Below, piece after piece: positions 26,309 through 34,135 of a stretch of DNA of 64,000 nt. The translations under genes and the position numbers were made by a program. Under the pieces are notes generated by a model that was not told the origin of the DNA, searched no databases, and worked only from the letters and a program-made list of their open reading frames with translations. Positions within the stretch are counted from its first letter, which is position 1. Each line of letters starts with the position of its first letter. The stretch comes from VXNE01 sp965203615 (GTDB taxonomy: Bacteria > Pseudomonadota > Gammaproteobacteria > Pseudomonadales > Azotimanducaceae). The stretch is taken from NCBI GenBank assembly GCA_965203615.1, contig OZ241900.1:2170001-2234000 (forward strand), written 5' to 3'.

Positions 26309-27423
26309 AGCGAATCCAGGTCGATGGCCTTGCCAGTCCGGGATGATTCCTGGATGCCGGCGATCACTTTCATGGTCTCTAGGTTGTCCCGGCCGCTGCT
26401 GATCGGTTCCGCGCCGGTCCTGCAGCACTCTTCGAAATGCAGGATCTCGTTCACGACGCCGTTTTCCGTGGGCAGGCCCGTGTCTTCGATCGAAAGAGGC
26501 TCGAAACGCGCGGAAGCGCCTCTACGCCGGGGGCGTCGACGGCCAGGCTCCGGATCAGGTTCCGGGGCGGGTTCCTCGACTGACTTGAGGGCGCACATGG
26601 CTGTTCCGAAGTGACCCACCCCCGGTCGCCCGCGCGGCGGCGTGGTCGAGTGGATGGTGCCCTTGCTGCCAACGACCATGTAGTACTGACCCTCCGGGAC
26701 CAGGCTCGTGGTCCAGCTTCCGAACACATCGCCGACCGCACCGCTTTCGAACTCCAGCGTCGCGGTCGCGAGGTCCTCGGCGCCATTGACCATCTCCGGC
26801 TGCACTGATTTGCATATCCCGGTCACGCGCTTGACGTTGCCGATGTAGTAGCGCAGCAAATCCACGTGATGGATGGTGTTGGTCAACAGGACACCGCCGC
26901 CCGCCTCTCCGTCGAGCATCCAGTGACCGGGCGGGTTCACGCCTACCGCAGCCATGATCGCGTGGGTCCGGACGGCCTGGATGTCTCCGAGTTTCCCTTC
27001 GTCGATGAACCGTTTCACCGCCACGGTTTCCGCCGTGTATCGCTGGTTCTGTGCCACCATCAGGGTCACACCGGCACTGTCGGCCGCCTCGAGCATCTCG
27101 CGGCAAGCCGGCAGGTTGTGTGCCATCGACTTCTCGACGATCACATGCTTGCCCGCAGCGGCGGCGGCAAGCGTCTGCGGCCAGTGCTGGGCGTGGGTGC
27201 TGCAGATGTCGAGGGCATCGAGGTCGGTGTCGCGGAGCATCTCCTTGTAGTCCGTGTAGACGGCATCGACGCCCGCTTCCTTCGCGTACGCCTGCGCCGC
27301 CGGCTCAACGATGTCGCACACGGCGACAAGCTGCACCCGGTCCGGATGGTCCAGGTACGCGGCCATGTGGGAGTGGGCTATCCGCCCGGTGCCGATCAAT
27401 CCGATTCGTAACGGCTTTGACAT
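26305..27423 (-). CDS. Gfo/Idh/MocA-family NAD(P)-dependent oxidoreductase
   Basis: This is a 372-residue oxidoreductase. The Rossmann motif is RIGLIGTGRIAHSHMAAY at the N-terminus. ICSTHAQHWP and KHVIVEKSMA follow, with the conserved Lys of the EKP-type motif. The substrate-domain His pair is in NTIHHVDLLRYYIGN. The family oxidises or isomerises sugars, inositols and related cyclitols. Around residues 285-310 there is an insertion rich in Pro, Glu and Arg (EEPAPEPDPEPGRRRPRRRG) in a place where relatives have a short loop; it may be a low-complexity expansion. The stop lies against the duplicated Uma2 flank, so the 3' end is a rearrangement border. Substrate is unknown. Confidence 0.85.
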   Translation of the reverse strand: MSKPLRIGLIGTGRIAHSHMAAYLDHPDRVQLVAVCDIVEPAAQAYAKEAGVDAVYTDYKEMLRDTDLDALDICSTHAQHWPQTLAAAAAGKHVIVEKSMAHNLPACREMLEAADSAGVTLMVAQNQRYTAETVAVKRFIDEGKLGDIQAVRTHAIMAAVGVNPPGHWMLDGEAGGGVLLTNTIHHVDLLRYYIGNVKRVTGICKSVQPEMVNGAEDLATATLEFESGAVGDVFGSWTTSLVPEGQYYMVVGSKGTIHSTTPPRGRPGVGHFGTAMCALKSVEEPAPEPDPEPGRRRPRRRGASARFEPLSIEDTGLPTENGVVNEILHFEECCRTGAEPISSGRDNLETMKVIAGIQESSRTGKAIDLDSL

Positions 27424-27480
27424 GGTCTCTCTATTCGGCGCATCGCGGGAGCATGCAAGCTCCCGCGTGCCAATGCGGCG

Positions 27481-28557
27481 TTAGCCTCTGGACGGAAGCG
27501 CGACTGTTGCGCGCGTAAAGGCGCTCGCGGTTCCCGACTGGTTCTCGTTGCGAATGTCCAGGTCCACCAGGTACTCGTCACCCTGGACGTACTTGCTCGC
27601 GACGGTCCCGTAGATCGTGTTGGTGTCGCCGACGACGTTGGGATGGCGGACCTGGGTCACCATCTTCTTCAGCGTCCCGTCGTCTCCCATCCAGTCCGTC
27701 GCCATCTGCGACAGCCAGCACACCCGCTGCGGTCCGTAGTCGAACTGGCCGGGCATGCTCCTGCGGCTCTTGGCGTACGCGGCGTTGTAACGTCCATGCG
27801 ATTCGATCCGATCGCCGACGGACGCCCGCGTGCCACGGCGCGTGTTGCAGACGCCGAAACTGAAGAGATAGAGTTCGTTGACGGTGTACGTGCCTTTCTT
27901 CAGGGGCGGCATTTCGTCGCCCTCGGCGACATCCTCCCAGTAGCGCGTTTCCGCCCCGCGCCGTTCCCGCTCCCAGACCAGCGGGTCGGGCGATTCCTGC
28001 TGGACCTCGGTCTTGTTCTCACGGTCGTAGGTGATCGTTTCGGTGCCGCCCCCGAGGATCCTGTAGCGGGCCATCAGCGTTCGCTTGGTCGCCACTACCT
28101 CGTGCCGTTGATTCGTGTATGTCACCAGCCCCGTGCAGATGCAGAACGGGCCGATCCTGCCGCTCTCCTTTCGAACCACCGGCCCCACCCGCTCGTGGAT
28201 GGTGATCGTGTCTCCGAGCCAGATCGGACGGAAGAACTCCAGTTCGCCTCCCGCGTAGTTCATGGCGAACCCCCCCACCCGTCCGGGATTGATCGCGCCG
28301 TTGATCGCCGCGCCGACCCCGAGGCTGACGCTGTAGACGAACGCGGGCATTGCCGTGACCATGCCGAAGCGGCTATTGGCAGCGTGTTCCGGGTCACGGT
28401 ACAACGGGTTGTAGTCGCCGATCCCATCGCCGCAGCGCTGGATGTTGTCGAGGTTGGCTTCCTTCGATGCGGTTGCGCCCGGCAATTCCTGGCCGGCGCC
28501 CTTCCGGTATTCCTCCTCGAATTCGTCGATGGTCTCGATCGGTGTCGTGTCTGCCAC
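27481..28557 (-). CDS. Double-hotdog MaoC/FAS1-like acyl dehydratase
   Basis: The start chosen is GTG 28557 with AGGGGAG eight bases upstream; a GTG at 28587 in the same frame lacks such a site. The 358-residue product has two hotdog halves. The N-terminal half resembles FAS1-dehydratase/MaoC N-domains: IGDYNPLYRDPEHA is the hydratase-like D-x-N-P-x-H-type segment, followed by YAGGELEFFRPIWLGDTI. The C-terminal half, with RVCWLSQMATDWMGD, is a second hotdog. Such proteins hydrate or dehydrate acyl-CoA or acyl-ACP. The gene is divergent from an acyl-CoA dehydrogenase (start 28679), a common pairing in fatty- or aromatic-acid degradation. Confidence 0.75.
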   Translation of the reverse strand: MADTTPIETIDEFEEEYRKGAGQELPGATASKEANLDNIQRCGDGIGDYNPLYRDPEHAANSRFGMVTAMPAFVYSVSLGVGAAINGAINPGRVGGFAMNYAGGELEFFRPIWLGDTITIHERVGPVVRKESGRIGPFCICTGLVTYTNQRHEVVATKRTLMARYRILGGGTETITYDRENKTEVQQESPDPLVWERERRGAETRYWEDVAEGDEMPPLKKGTYTVNELYLFSFGVCNTRRGTRASVGDRIESHGRYNAAYAKSRRSMPGQFDYGPQRVCWLSQMATDWMGDDGTLKKMVTQVRHPNVVGDTNTIYGTVASKYVQGDEYLVDLDIRNENQSGTASAFTRATVALPSRG

Positions 28558-28678
28558 CCTTTGTCTCCCCTTACTTGAGCGAACCACCTATAAAGCCACG
28601 ACGCCCGCCAAATTTCCAATCGAAATGCCCGGACCGAAATGGCGCTAACATCTGGTGACGAAAAAAAGAGGGCCGCGC

Positions 28679-29839
28679 ATGAGCACATTGACGGAATTTC
28701 GCACCGAAGCGCGCGCGTGGGTCGATGAGAACCTTCCGCCGGGCCTGCAAGGTGCGAGCACGGTGTTCAACGGCGGCAGGAAGACACCCACCATCACCCC
28801 CGACGCGCTGCGCTGGGCAGAGGTTTGCTACGAGCGCGGCTACACGGCGCCCACCTGGCCGAAGGAGTACGGCGGCGCCGGCATGACCGCCGACGAACAG
28901 AAGGTGCTCCGCGAAGAGATGCTCGCCGCGAAGGCGCCGCTTCCCCTTGGCGGTCACGGCCTCACCATGATCGGGCCGACACTGCTCGAGTACGGCACCG
29001 AGGATCAGAAGTCGCGCCATCTTTCCAATATCGCAAGCGGTACGTATCGCTGGTGCCAGGGATATTCGGAGCCGAACGCCGGGTCGGACCTCGCGTCACT
29101 GCAAACGCGCGCGGACGATCACGGCGACCATTACCTCGTCAACGGCTCGAAGATCTGGACCACGGGGGCACACTACGCGGACTGGATGTTCTGCCTCGTC
29201 AGAACGAACTTCGACGTGTCCAAGTGGGAAGGCATCAGCCTCGTCCTGTTCCCCATGTCGGACCCGGGCATCACGGTGAAGACGATCACCCTGATCAACG
29301 GCAGCCAGGAATTCTGCCAGTGCTTCTTCGACGATGTCGTCGTGCCGAAGTCAGACCTCGTCCACCGGGAAAACCACGGTTGGGCGGTGGGCAAGCGGCT
29401 GCTTCAACACGAACGCATGCCAGCGGCACAGCGCACGGCGCCGCCCGCGCTCGACGGCATCGCGAAACGCTATGCCGGTGAGACCGACGGCAGGATCGGG
29501 GACGCGGCAACGCGCGACGACGTGCTGGGGATCAACATGGACGCCCGGGCGTTCCAGCTCACCCAGCGCCGTGCTGCGGAAGAGAGGGAAGGCACCACGC
29601 CAACGTTCGTGACGTCGATGTTCAAGTACTACAACTCCGAGTTGCTCACCCGCCACATGGAGACGCTCACCCGCATGTGCGGCACCCAGGGCCTGGGTTG
29701 GGAAGGCACCGCTTTCACGGGCGAAGAGCTGGCGAATGCCCGCGCCTGGCTACGCGTCAAGGCGGGCACCATCGCCGCCGGAAGCTCGGAGATTCAGCTC
29801 AATATCATCGCCAAGCGCGTGCTGGGGTTGCCCGACTAA
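28679..29839 (+). CDS. Acyl-CoA dehydrogenase
   Basis: This is a 386-residue protein from ATG 28679, chosen for the AAGAGGG site six bases upstream over GTG 28655. It shows the family pattern: an N-terminal helical domain, WPKEYGGAGMTADEQ, the flavin-binding GYSEPNAGSDLASLQT, KIWTTGAHYADWM, and a C-terminal helical domain ending in SSEIQLNIIAKRVLGLP, the usual C-terminus. It should catalyse FAD-dependent alpha,beta-dehydrogenation of an acyl-CoA. It is divergent from the hotdog dehydratase, so the two may act in successive steps on the same acyl-CoA. Chain length or substrate cannot be read. Confidence 0.9.
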   Translation: MSTLTEFRTEARAWVDENLPPGLQGASTVFNGGRKTPTITPDALRWAEVCYERGYTAPTWPKEYGGAGMTADEQKVLREEMLAAKAPLPLGGHGLTMIGPTLLEYGTEDQKSRHLSNIASGTYRWCQGYSEPNAGSDLASLQTRADDHGDHYLVNGSKIWTTGAHYADWMFCLVRTNFDVSKWEGISLVLFPMSDPGITVKTITLINGSQEFCQCFFDDVVVPKSDLVHRENHGWAVGKRLLQHERMPAAQRTAPPALDGIAKRYAGETDGRIGDAATRDDVLGINMDARAFQLTQRRAAEEREGTTPTFVTSMFKYYNSELLTRHMETLTRMCGTQGLGWEGTAFTGEELANARAWLRVKAGTIAAGSSEIQLNIIAKRVLGLPD

Positions 29840-30111
29840 CAGTCTCCGGAGACGCATCCCTTCGATTCTCCATCCGACGGTCGTTTGACAAGCCACACTC
29901 CCGCACGTTGCGGGACACAAACACGACACGCGACCGTAATTGACGCATTTGACTGCTAGCGTGTCCGTCTCGAAAGGACAAACGGGGAGACATCGCGAAT
30001 GCTGAGTGGATACATGAGGCGCCTGATCTTTGGACGCCAAACCCGGCCAGCCCAGCCGAATTGGGTTTAGAGTGCACCCCGGCTGAAACGGGCGATCCTT
30101 GGAGTAGCGAC

Positions 30112-31128
30112 ATGCGGTACGAGCGGTTGACTGACATCGTGCGGCTTGCGACTCGGCTGCAGGGACTGCGGAGCGGGATGACGATGGACGACATTGCGGG
30201 CGAGTTTCGCGTCAGCCGCCGTACGGCCGAGCGCATGCGCGATGCCGTGGAAGCGGCGTTCGGCCCGCTCGAGACCGTGGATACCGGCGACAGACGCCTC
30301 CACTGGCGGCTTCGGTCCACCTCCCTGCGCGGACTCGCTCAGCTTTCACCAGAGGAGTTGGCCGAACTCGAGTCCGCGGCCAGTCACCTGGACCGGACAG
30401 GCCCCGCCGAGCGGGCGGGCATCCTGCGGGAACTCGCCGTCAAGCTGCGCGCTCTGCGGCGGCCGCTCAGCGAGCGCGCGTTCGAGGACGACCTAGAGGC
30501 GTTGATGCTGGCCGAGGGACTGGCCATGCGTCCCGGACCACGACCCGGCATCGAACACGGCCTGCTGCCCGGTCTACGCGACGCGATCAGGGCCAGCCGC
30601 AAGGTGGAATTCGACTACGTCGCGAGGACGTCCGGACGTCACAGCCGGCAGGTTGTCGAGCCCTATGGTGTGCTCTACGGCAACCGCGCCTACCTGGTCG
30701 GACGTCCCGATTGGAAAAACCAACCACAGCTCTGGCCCCTGGCAAACCTGAGCAATGCCCATGTGACCGGGGAGCTGTTCGAGCGGGACCCCGATTTCAA
30801 CCTGCAGCAATACGCCGAGCGCTCGTTCGGGGCGTTCCAGGAGGAACCCTTCGACGTCGAGCTGCGGTTCGACGCCGACGCGGCACCCGATGCGGCGAGC
30901 TTCCTGTTCCACCCAAGCCAGACGCTCATCGAGAACGGCGACGGCTCACTGACCGTGCGATTCCGGGCCGGTGGTCTCACCGAGATGTGCTGGCATCTCG
31001 TCACATGGGGTCCGCGGGTCACCGTGGTGCGGCCAGTCCGGTTGCGCGAGCGCCTGCGGCAGATGTGTGCCGAACTTGCGGCCCATCACGCCGACCCTGC
31101 CGATTCGGCGATCCTCGACAGTGCCTGA
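30112..31128 (+). CDS. WYL-domain transcriptional regulator
   Basis: This 338-residue regulator starts at ATG 30112 with GGAG about eight bases upstream; the open frame extends to 30061 without support. The N-terminal winged helix-turn-helix is MTMDDIAGEFRVSRRTAERMRD. The middle carries the WYL domain (about 150-240) with the core RKVEFDYVARTSGRHSRQVVEPYG followed by YLVGRPDW, and a C-terminal WCX-like region ends the protein. WYL domains sense nucleic acids or nucleotides and often control defence loci. The 3' end overlaps the convergent RecB-like nuclease gene by 43 bp, which ties the two loci physically. A 23-codon frame at 29999-30070 with a GGGGAGA site lies just upstream and could be a leader, but support is weak. 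Confidence 0.85.
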   Translation: MRYERLTDIVRLATRLQGLRSGMTMDDIAGEFRVSRRTAERMRDAVEAAFGPLETVDTGDRRLHWRLRSTSLRGLAQLSPEELAELESAASHLDRTGPAERAGILRELAVKLRALRRPLSERAFEDDLEALMLAEGLAMRPGPRPGIEHGLLPGLRDAIRASRKVEFDYVARTSGRHSRQVVEPYGVLYGNRAYLVGRPDWKNQPQLWPLANLSNAHVTGELFERDPDFNLQQYAERSFGAFQEEPFDVELRFDADAAPDAASFLFHPSQTLIENGDGSLTVRFRAGGLTEMCWHLVTWGPRVTVVRPVRLRERLRQMCAELAAHHADPADSAILDSA

Positions 31129-32585
31129 CGGAGCTTGACCGTAGCCAGCGTATCGCGCGCGCAGTAGGCACGCAGATCGTCGAAGACCCGCCGACGTTGC
31201 GCGTCATCCGAAGTCTCGACTGCACGCACATAGCGTGCCGCCGCCGTACGTCCATCCGCGATGGCAAGGTCGTCATAGCCGCTGTCCGGTGACAGCACCG
31301 GCAACACGTTCTTGAGGGAGAACGACCCCCGAAAGGCCGGGTGATAGTAGGTGCGCTTCACGACCCGGTGCAGATCGAATAGCCGCGCCACGATCGCACG
31401 GAGCGCGTCGGCCCGGTCCGGCAGCGCCCTGATGAGCCCCCACAGCACCCCTTGCTCGTAGTCCGTATAGGTGCAGATCGTGCCTTCGCTTCCAACTGCC
31501 TCGATCAGACGGTCGGCGAGTTCCGGCCGGGGATCGTCCTCGCCTTCGTGGAGGTAGTCCGCATGCGCGAGCGGCGAGCCATCACGCTCCGTGTGTACGG
31601 AAAAGAGGAAGGGGAGCGGGTCATAGGCACGCGTGCCCCGGAATCGCGGGATGGCCGGGGCAAACGTCTCGAAGTCGAGGTGATGGATCGGGCGCGCAAC
31701 CCGGGCAAACGCGCGATGGATGTCACCGTGCGCCTGTGCGCGCCCCTCCCGCACCGCGCGGCTCACGATGCGCTGCAGGGCAGACAGCGGGAACTTCGCC
31801 GGAATGTCGCGGATCTCCGCGATGCCCCGGGTCCGCAGCTCCTCCCGCCGCCTGGCGTGCAGCCCCGGCAACTCGCCGATGCCGTGGTCGGGCGACACCT
31901 GGTCGCGGGTGCAGTGCGCGTAGTACGGACATTTGTAGGGCGCGAAGCAATGATCGCCCGGCGCGATGTCGGGCGGGACGTCGCTCGCGATCAGCGTCTG
32001 CATCTCCCGCGCCTGTTGCGCCACGGTGTCGCGCATGGATTCCGCCTGCTCGAACACCCCGTGCAACTGGAACAGCGCATCGAGGTCGAGCCGCTTCCCG
32101 TCGTAGACATACCTCCGGTCCAGCGTCATCACCGCGGCGTCGCGCACGTCGAGCCCCGCGGCGCGCAGCAACCGAAGCTGGAAGGCAACGTCGAGGACGA
32201 AGACATCCTTGAGCCTGGTCGCGGACTTGACCTCCACCAGCCGCCAGCCACCGCCCGGCAGGCGCTCGATTACGTCCGCCCGGCAGAACATGCCTTGGTA
32301 CTCGAAGGCGGCCTCGAACAACGCGGGTGCGACTCCCTGCTCGATGATCCGGCGTGTCTCGTCCAGCGCCTCCTCGACGTGCTGGTGATCCTGCGCCACG
32401 AAGTGACCGCCGGGATAGCGCTTGCACGCCAGCTCGCCGACCTCATGGCCGGCATCGAAGACCGCCTGGAGCGCGTCGCTGGTTTCTGCGGCCAGATGCG
32501 GCGAGTGGAAGTCGTGCCAGAGGCGCAGGTGGCACTGTGCGCCGGAGAGGAAGCGTGACTTGGAAAGTCTGGGCTGGTGAGTCAC
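31086..32585 (-). CDS. RecB/Cas4-like nuclease with DUF2779 exonuclease-like domain
   Basis: Using GTG 32585, which overlaps the upstream stop as GTGA, the product is 499 residues. The N-terminus LSKSRFLSGAQCHLRLW is the standard start of this family and supplies the first Cys of a Cas4-like iron-sulfur cluster. The nuclease core is MFCRADVIERLPGG (Asp) and WRLVEVKSATRL (ExK). The remaining Cys are in KCPYYAHC. The second half is a DUF2779 domain beginning HHLDFETFAPAIPRF (D-x-E as in DEDD exonucleases) with CTYTDYEQG. Function in vivo is unknown; two nuclease-like domains in one chain suggest nucleic-acid processing. Translational coupling to a second nuclease is notable. Confidence 0.8.
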   Translation of the reverse strand: MTHQPRLSKSRFLSGAQCHLRLWHDFHSPHLAAETSDALQAVFDAGHEVGELACKRYPGGHFVAQDHQHVEEALDETRRIIEQGVAPALFEAAFEYQGMFCRADVIERLPGGGWRLVEVKSATRLKDVFVLDVAFQLRLLRAAGLDVRDAAVMTLDRRYVYDGKRLDLDALFQLHGVFEQAESMRDTVAQQAREMQTLIASDVPPDIAPGDHCFAPYKCPYYAHCTRDQVSPDHGIGELPGLHARRREELRTRGIAEIRDIPAKFPLSALQRIVSRAVREGRAQAHGDIHRAFARVARPIHHLDFETFAPAIPRFRGTRAYDPLPFLFSVHTERDGSPLAHADYLHEGEDDPRPELADRLIEAVGSEGTICTYTDYEQGVLWGLIRALPDRADALRAIVARLFDLHRVVKRTYYHPAFRGSFSLKNVLPVLSPDSGYDDLAIADGRTAAARYVRAVETSDDAQRRRVFDDLRAYCARDTLATVKLRQALSRIAESAGSA

Positions 32586-33340
32586 GAACGGCGAGAGAAT
32601 TTTCTCGGATGCCGATATCCGGGTGGAATTTGCCACTGCAGCAGGCACTCCGCGAACTGCTTACCCAGATCGCCCTTGGTTTTGACTATTTTTGCGACCT
32701 GCTTGAAGTAGATGTACTTGAAATAGCTCTTGTCCGATTTGTGCTGCACGGGCTGAATGAAGACCACTTCGGGCCTTGAACGAGTCTTGTCTCCGATCGT
32801 GAGAGCTTTGATTGCCTTGGTCCAACCGCGAGCAACCTGGCCGTTAGAGCGTGACTTCCCGTACAAATCTTCCAGTCCGCTGGTGTCGGACACGAATCCC
32901 GCTAGAGAGAGCTGATGTAGCAGGTGACCGTATTTCCGCTTGCTTTTGCTAGCCTTGGCCAGAGCTTTGACACCTCGAACGAGGCAATTGAAGTCGGTAT
33001 CCCGAGCCTTGCAGAGATACTCGTCTTGCTTCGGACGTTTGGAGTCCATGTCTGTCTTGAGTTCGACCAAGTACGCTGTGCCCTTGTCCTTTGAAAAGGC
33101 GACGTAGTCGACGTTGTACGACAGGTTCGAGTCATCGCTGTCCAACGTACCTTGACGTAGCGGAAACTCCGGAATCACAACCGGATGCATCTCAGTGTCG
33201 AAGTGTTCGCTCAGTACATCCCGCAAGAACAACGCAAAGAACGGCGCCGAACGCCCCTCGAGCGGATAACCCGGTAGATGCCGCCAGCGATTCAACAATT
33301 TGAAGACGTCGCTGACGGTTGGAAATTCACTATCTGTCAT
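32582..33340 (-). CDS. Uncharacterised PD-(D/E)XK nuclease-like protein
   Basis: This 252-residue protein is not one I can name. It starts at ATG 33340 with GGAGG nine bases upstream. The central region reads NLSYNVDYVAFSKDKG (candidate catalytic Asp) and AYLVELKTDMDS (E-x-K), which is a PD-(D/E)XK core with correct spacing, followed by a QDEYL helix. The Lys/Arg-rich C-terminal third (YRHPRKFSRRS) may bind nucleic acid. Its stop overlaps the start of the RecB/DUF2779 gene by 4 nt, so both are made together. The A+T content is slightly higher than in flanking genes, suggesting acquisition. A prediction as nuclease subunit is reasonable; specificity is unknown. Confidence 0.6.
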   Translation of the reverse strand: MTDSEFPTVSDVFKLLNRWRHLPGYPLEGRSAPFFALFLRDVLSEHFDTEMHPVVIPEFPLRQGTLDSDDSNLSYNVDYVAFSKDKGTAYLVELKTDMDSKRPKQDEYLCKARDTDFNCLVRGVKALAKASKSKRKYGHLLHQLSLAGFVSDTSGLEDLYGKSRSNGQVARGWTKAIKALTIGDKTRSRPEVVFIQPVQHKSDKSYFKYIYFKQVAKIVKTKGDLGKQFAECLLQWQIPPGYRHPRKFSRRS

Positions 33341-33438
33341 GTTCCTGGTCCTCCCAAACGGTTAAGGCAACAGTTCGCTTCAAGAATCCGTAGAGCGTCA
33401 CGCATCTTCGACCGGCGGCGCCTGCCTGCGAACCCTAT

Positions 33439-33501
33439 GGGGCTGCCTTTCCGACAGCTTGGAACCCTGACGCTTGTGCGGTTTGCATAGCAGGCAGCCC
33501 C
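33439..33501. repeat. 10-bp perfect inverted repeat around 43 nt
   Basis: GGGGCTGCCT (33439-33448) and AGGCAGCCCC (33492-33501) are exact inverted repeats in the 200-bp space between the nuclease pair and the HNH gene. They could form a long-loop hairpin, an operator pair or a trace of an element end. Confidence 0.45.
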
Positions 33502-33540
33502 TTCGCGTCGATTTCGGCCCCTTGCGCTTGTGATGCATGG

Positions 33541-33969
33541 CTACTCCGTCCGGCGCATGATTTCCTTGATCCGGAACCAGACCGGGTCATGTTCCCTGGC
33601 GCGGCGGCCAAAGATGTGCTCTCTCGCGAGGTCGATGCACTCCTGTCTCCTGACGCGCAACGTCTCCAGATCACCTACGTATTGGTCGAACCCCTGAGAC
33701 GGGTCGAATGCACCCTTGATGCTGTTGCAGACATCGCAAGCCAGCACCCAGTTGTCCGGGGTGTAGGTCACCTGCTCCGGGTAAAACGACTTTGGCAACA
33801 GATGATCCACACTGCCGACACCGTACCCCAGCCGATCCCATAGCAAATCCGCACCGCAGTATTCGCAGTGTCCCCCAGATCGAGACATGGCTATGGCGTA
33901 GGCGTATTGCAGATGACACTCCCCCACCAATGCCTCCGCCCGCTTTTGTACCTGGGGATTCAAATCCAT
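33541..33969 (-). CDS. HNH endonuclease
   Basis: This is a small 142-residue HNH protein. ATG 33969 is chosen because AAGGA lies seven bases upstream; the frame is open to 34002. The HNH fold is complete: GGHCEYCGADLL (first zinc pair), SVDHLLPKSFYP (the D-H of the catalytic beta strand), DNWVLACDVCNSIKG (Asn and second zinc pair). There is nothing else in the protein, so it is a stand-alone nuclease of the kind found in phages, mobile elements and defence islands. It lies 200 bp upstream of the coupled nuclease pair on the same strand but is separated by an inverted repeat. Confidence 0.85.
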   Translation of the reverse strand: MDLNPQVQKRAEALVGECHLQYAYAIAMSRSGGHCEYCGADLLWDRLGYGVGSVDHLLPKSFYPEQVTYTPDNWVLACDVCNSIKGAFDPSQGFDQYVGDLETLRVRRQECIDLAREHIFGRRAREHDPVWFRIKEIMRRTE

Positions 33970-34135
33970 CGTGCCGTTCCTTGATCCCAAACGAACAGGC
34001 AACGAGCCTATCGCAGCAGGACGACAGATCCGGTCGCAGCCTCACAAACTTTCCAGGTCGTGACGGAGTACTAACCCGCAGACGCAGGAAGGGCCACCGC
34101 GCGGGCAGCCCTTTTCCAACCTGGCTCGGCGACTT

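Noticed and set aside
29899..29915. TCCCGCA-CGT-TGCGGGA hairpin after the acyl-CoA dehydrogenase
   Set aside because: A 7-bp stem with a 3-nt loop but no U-run; too weak to call a terminator.
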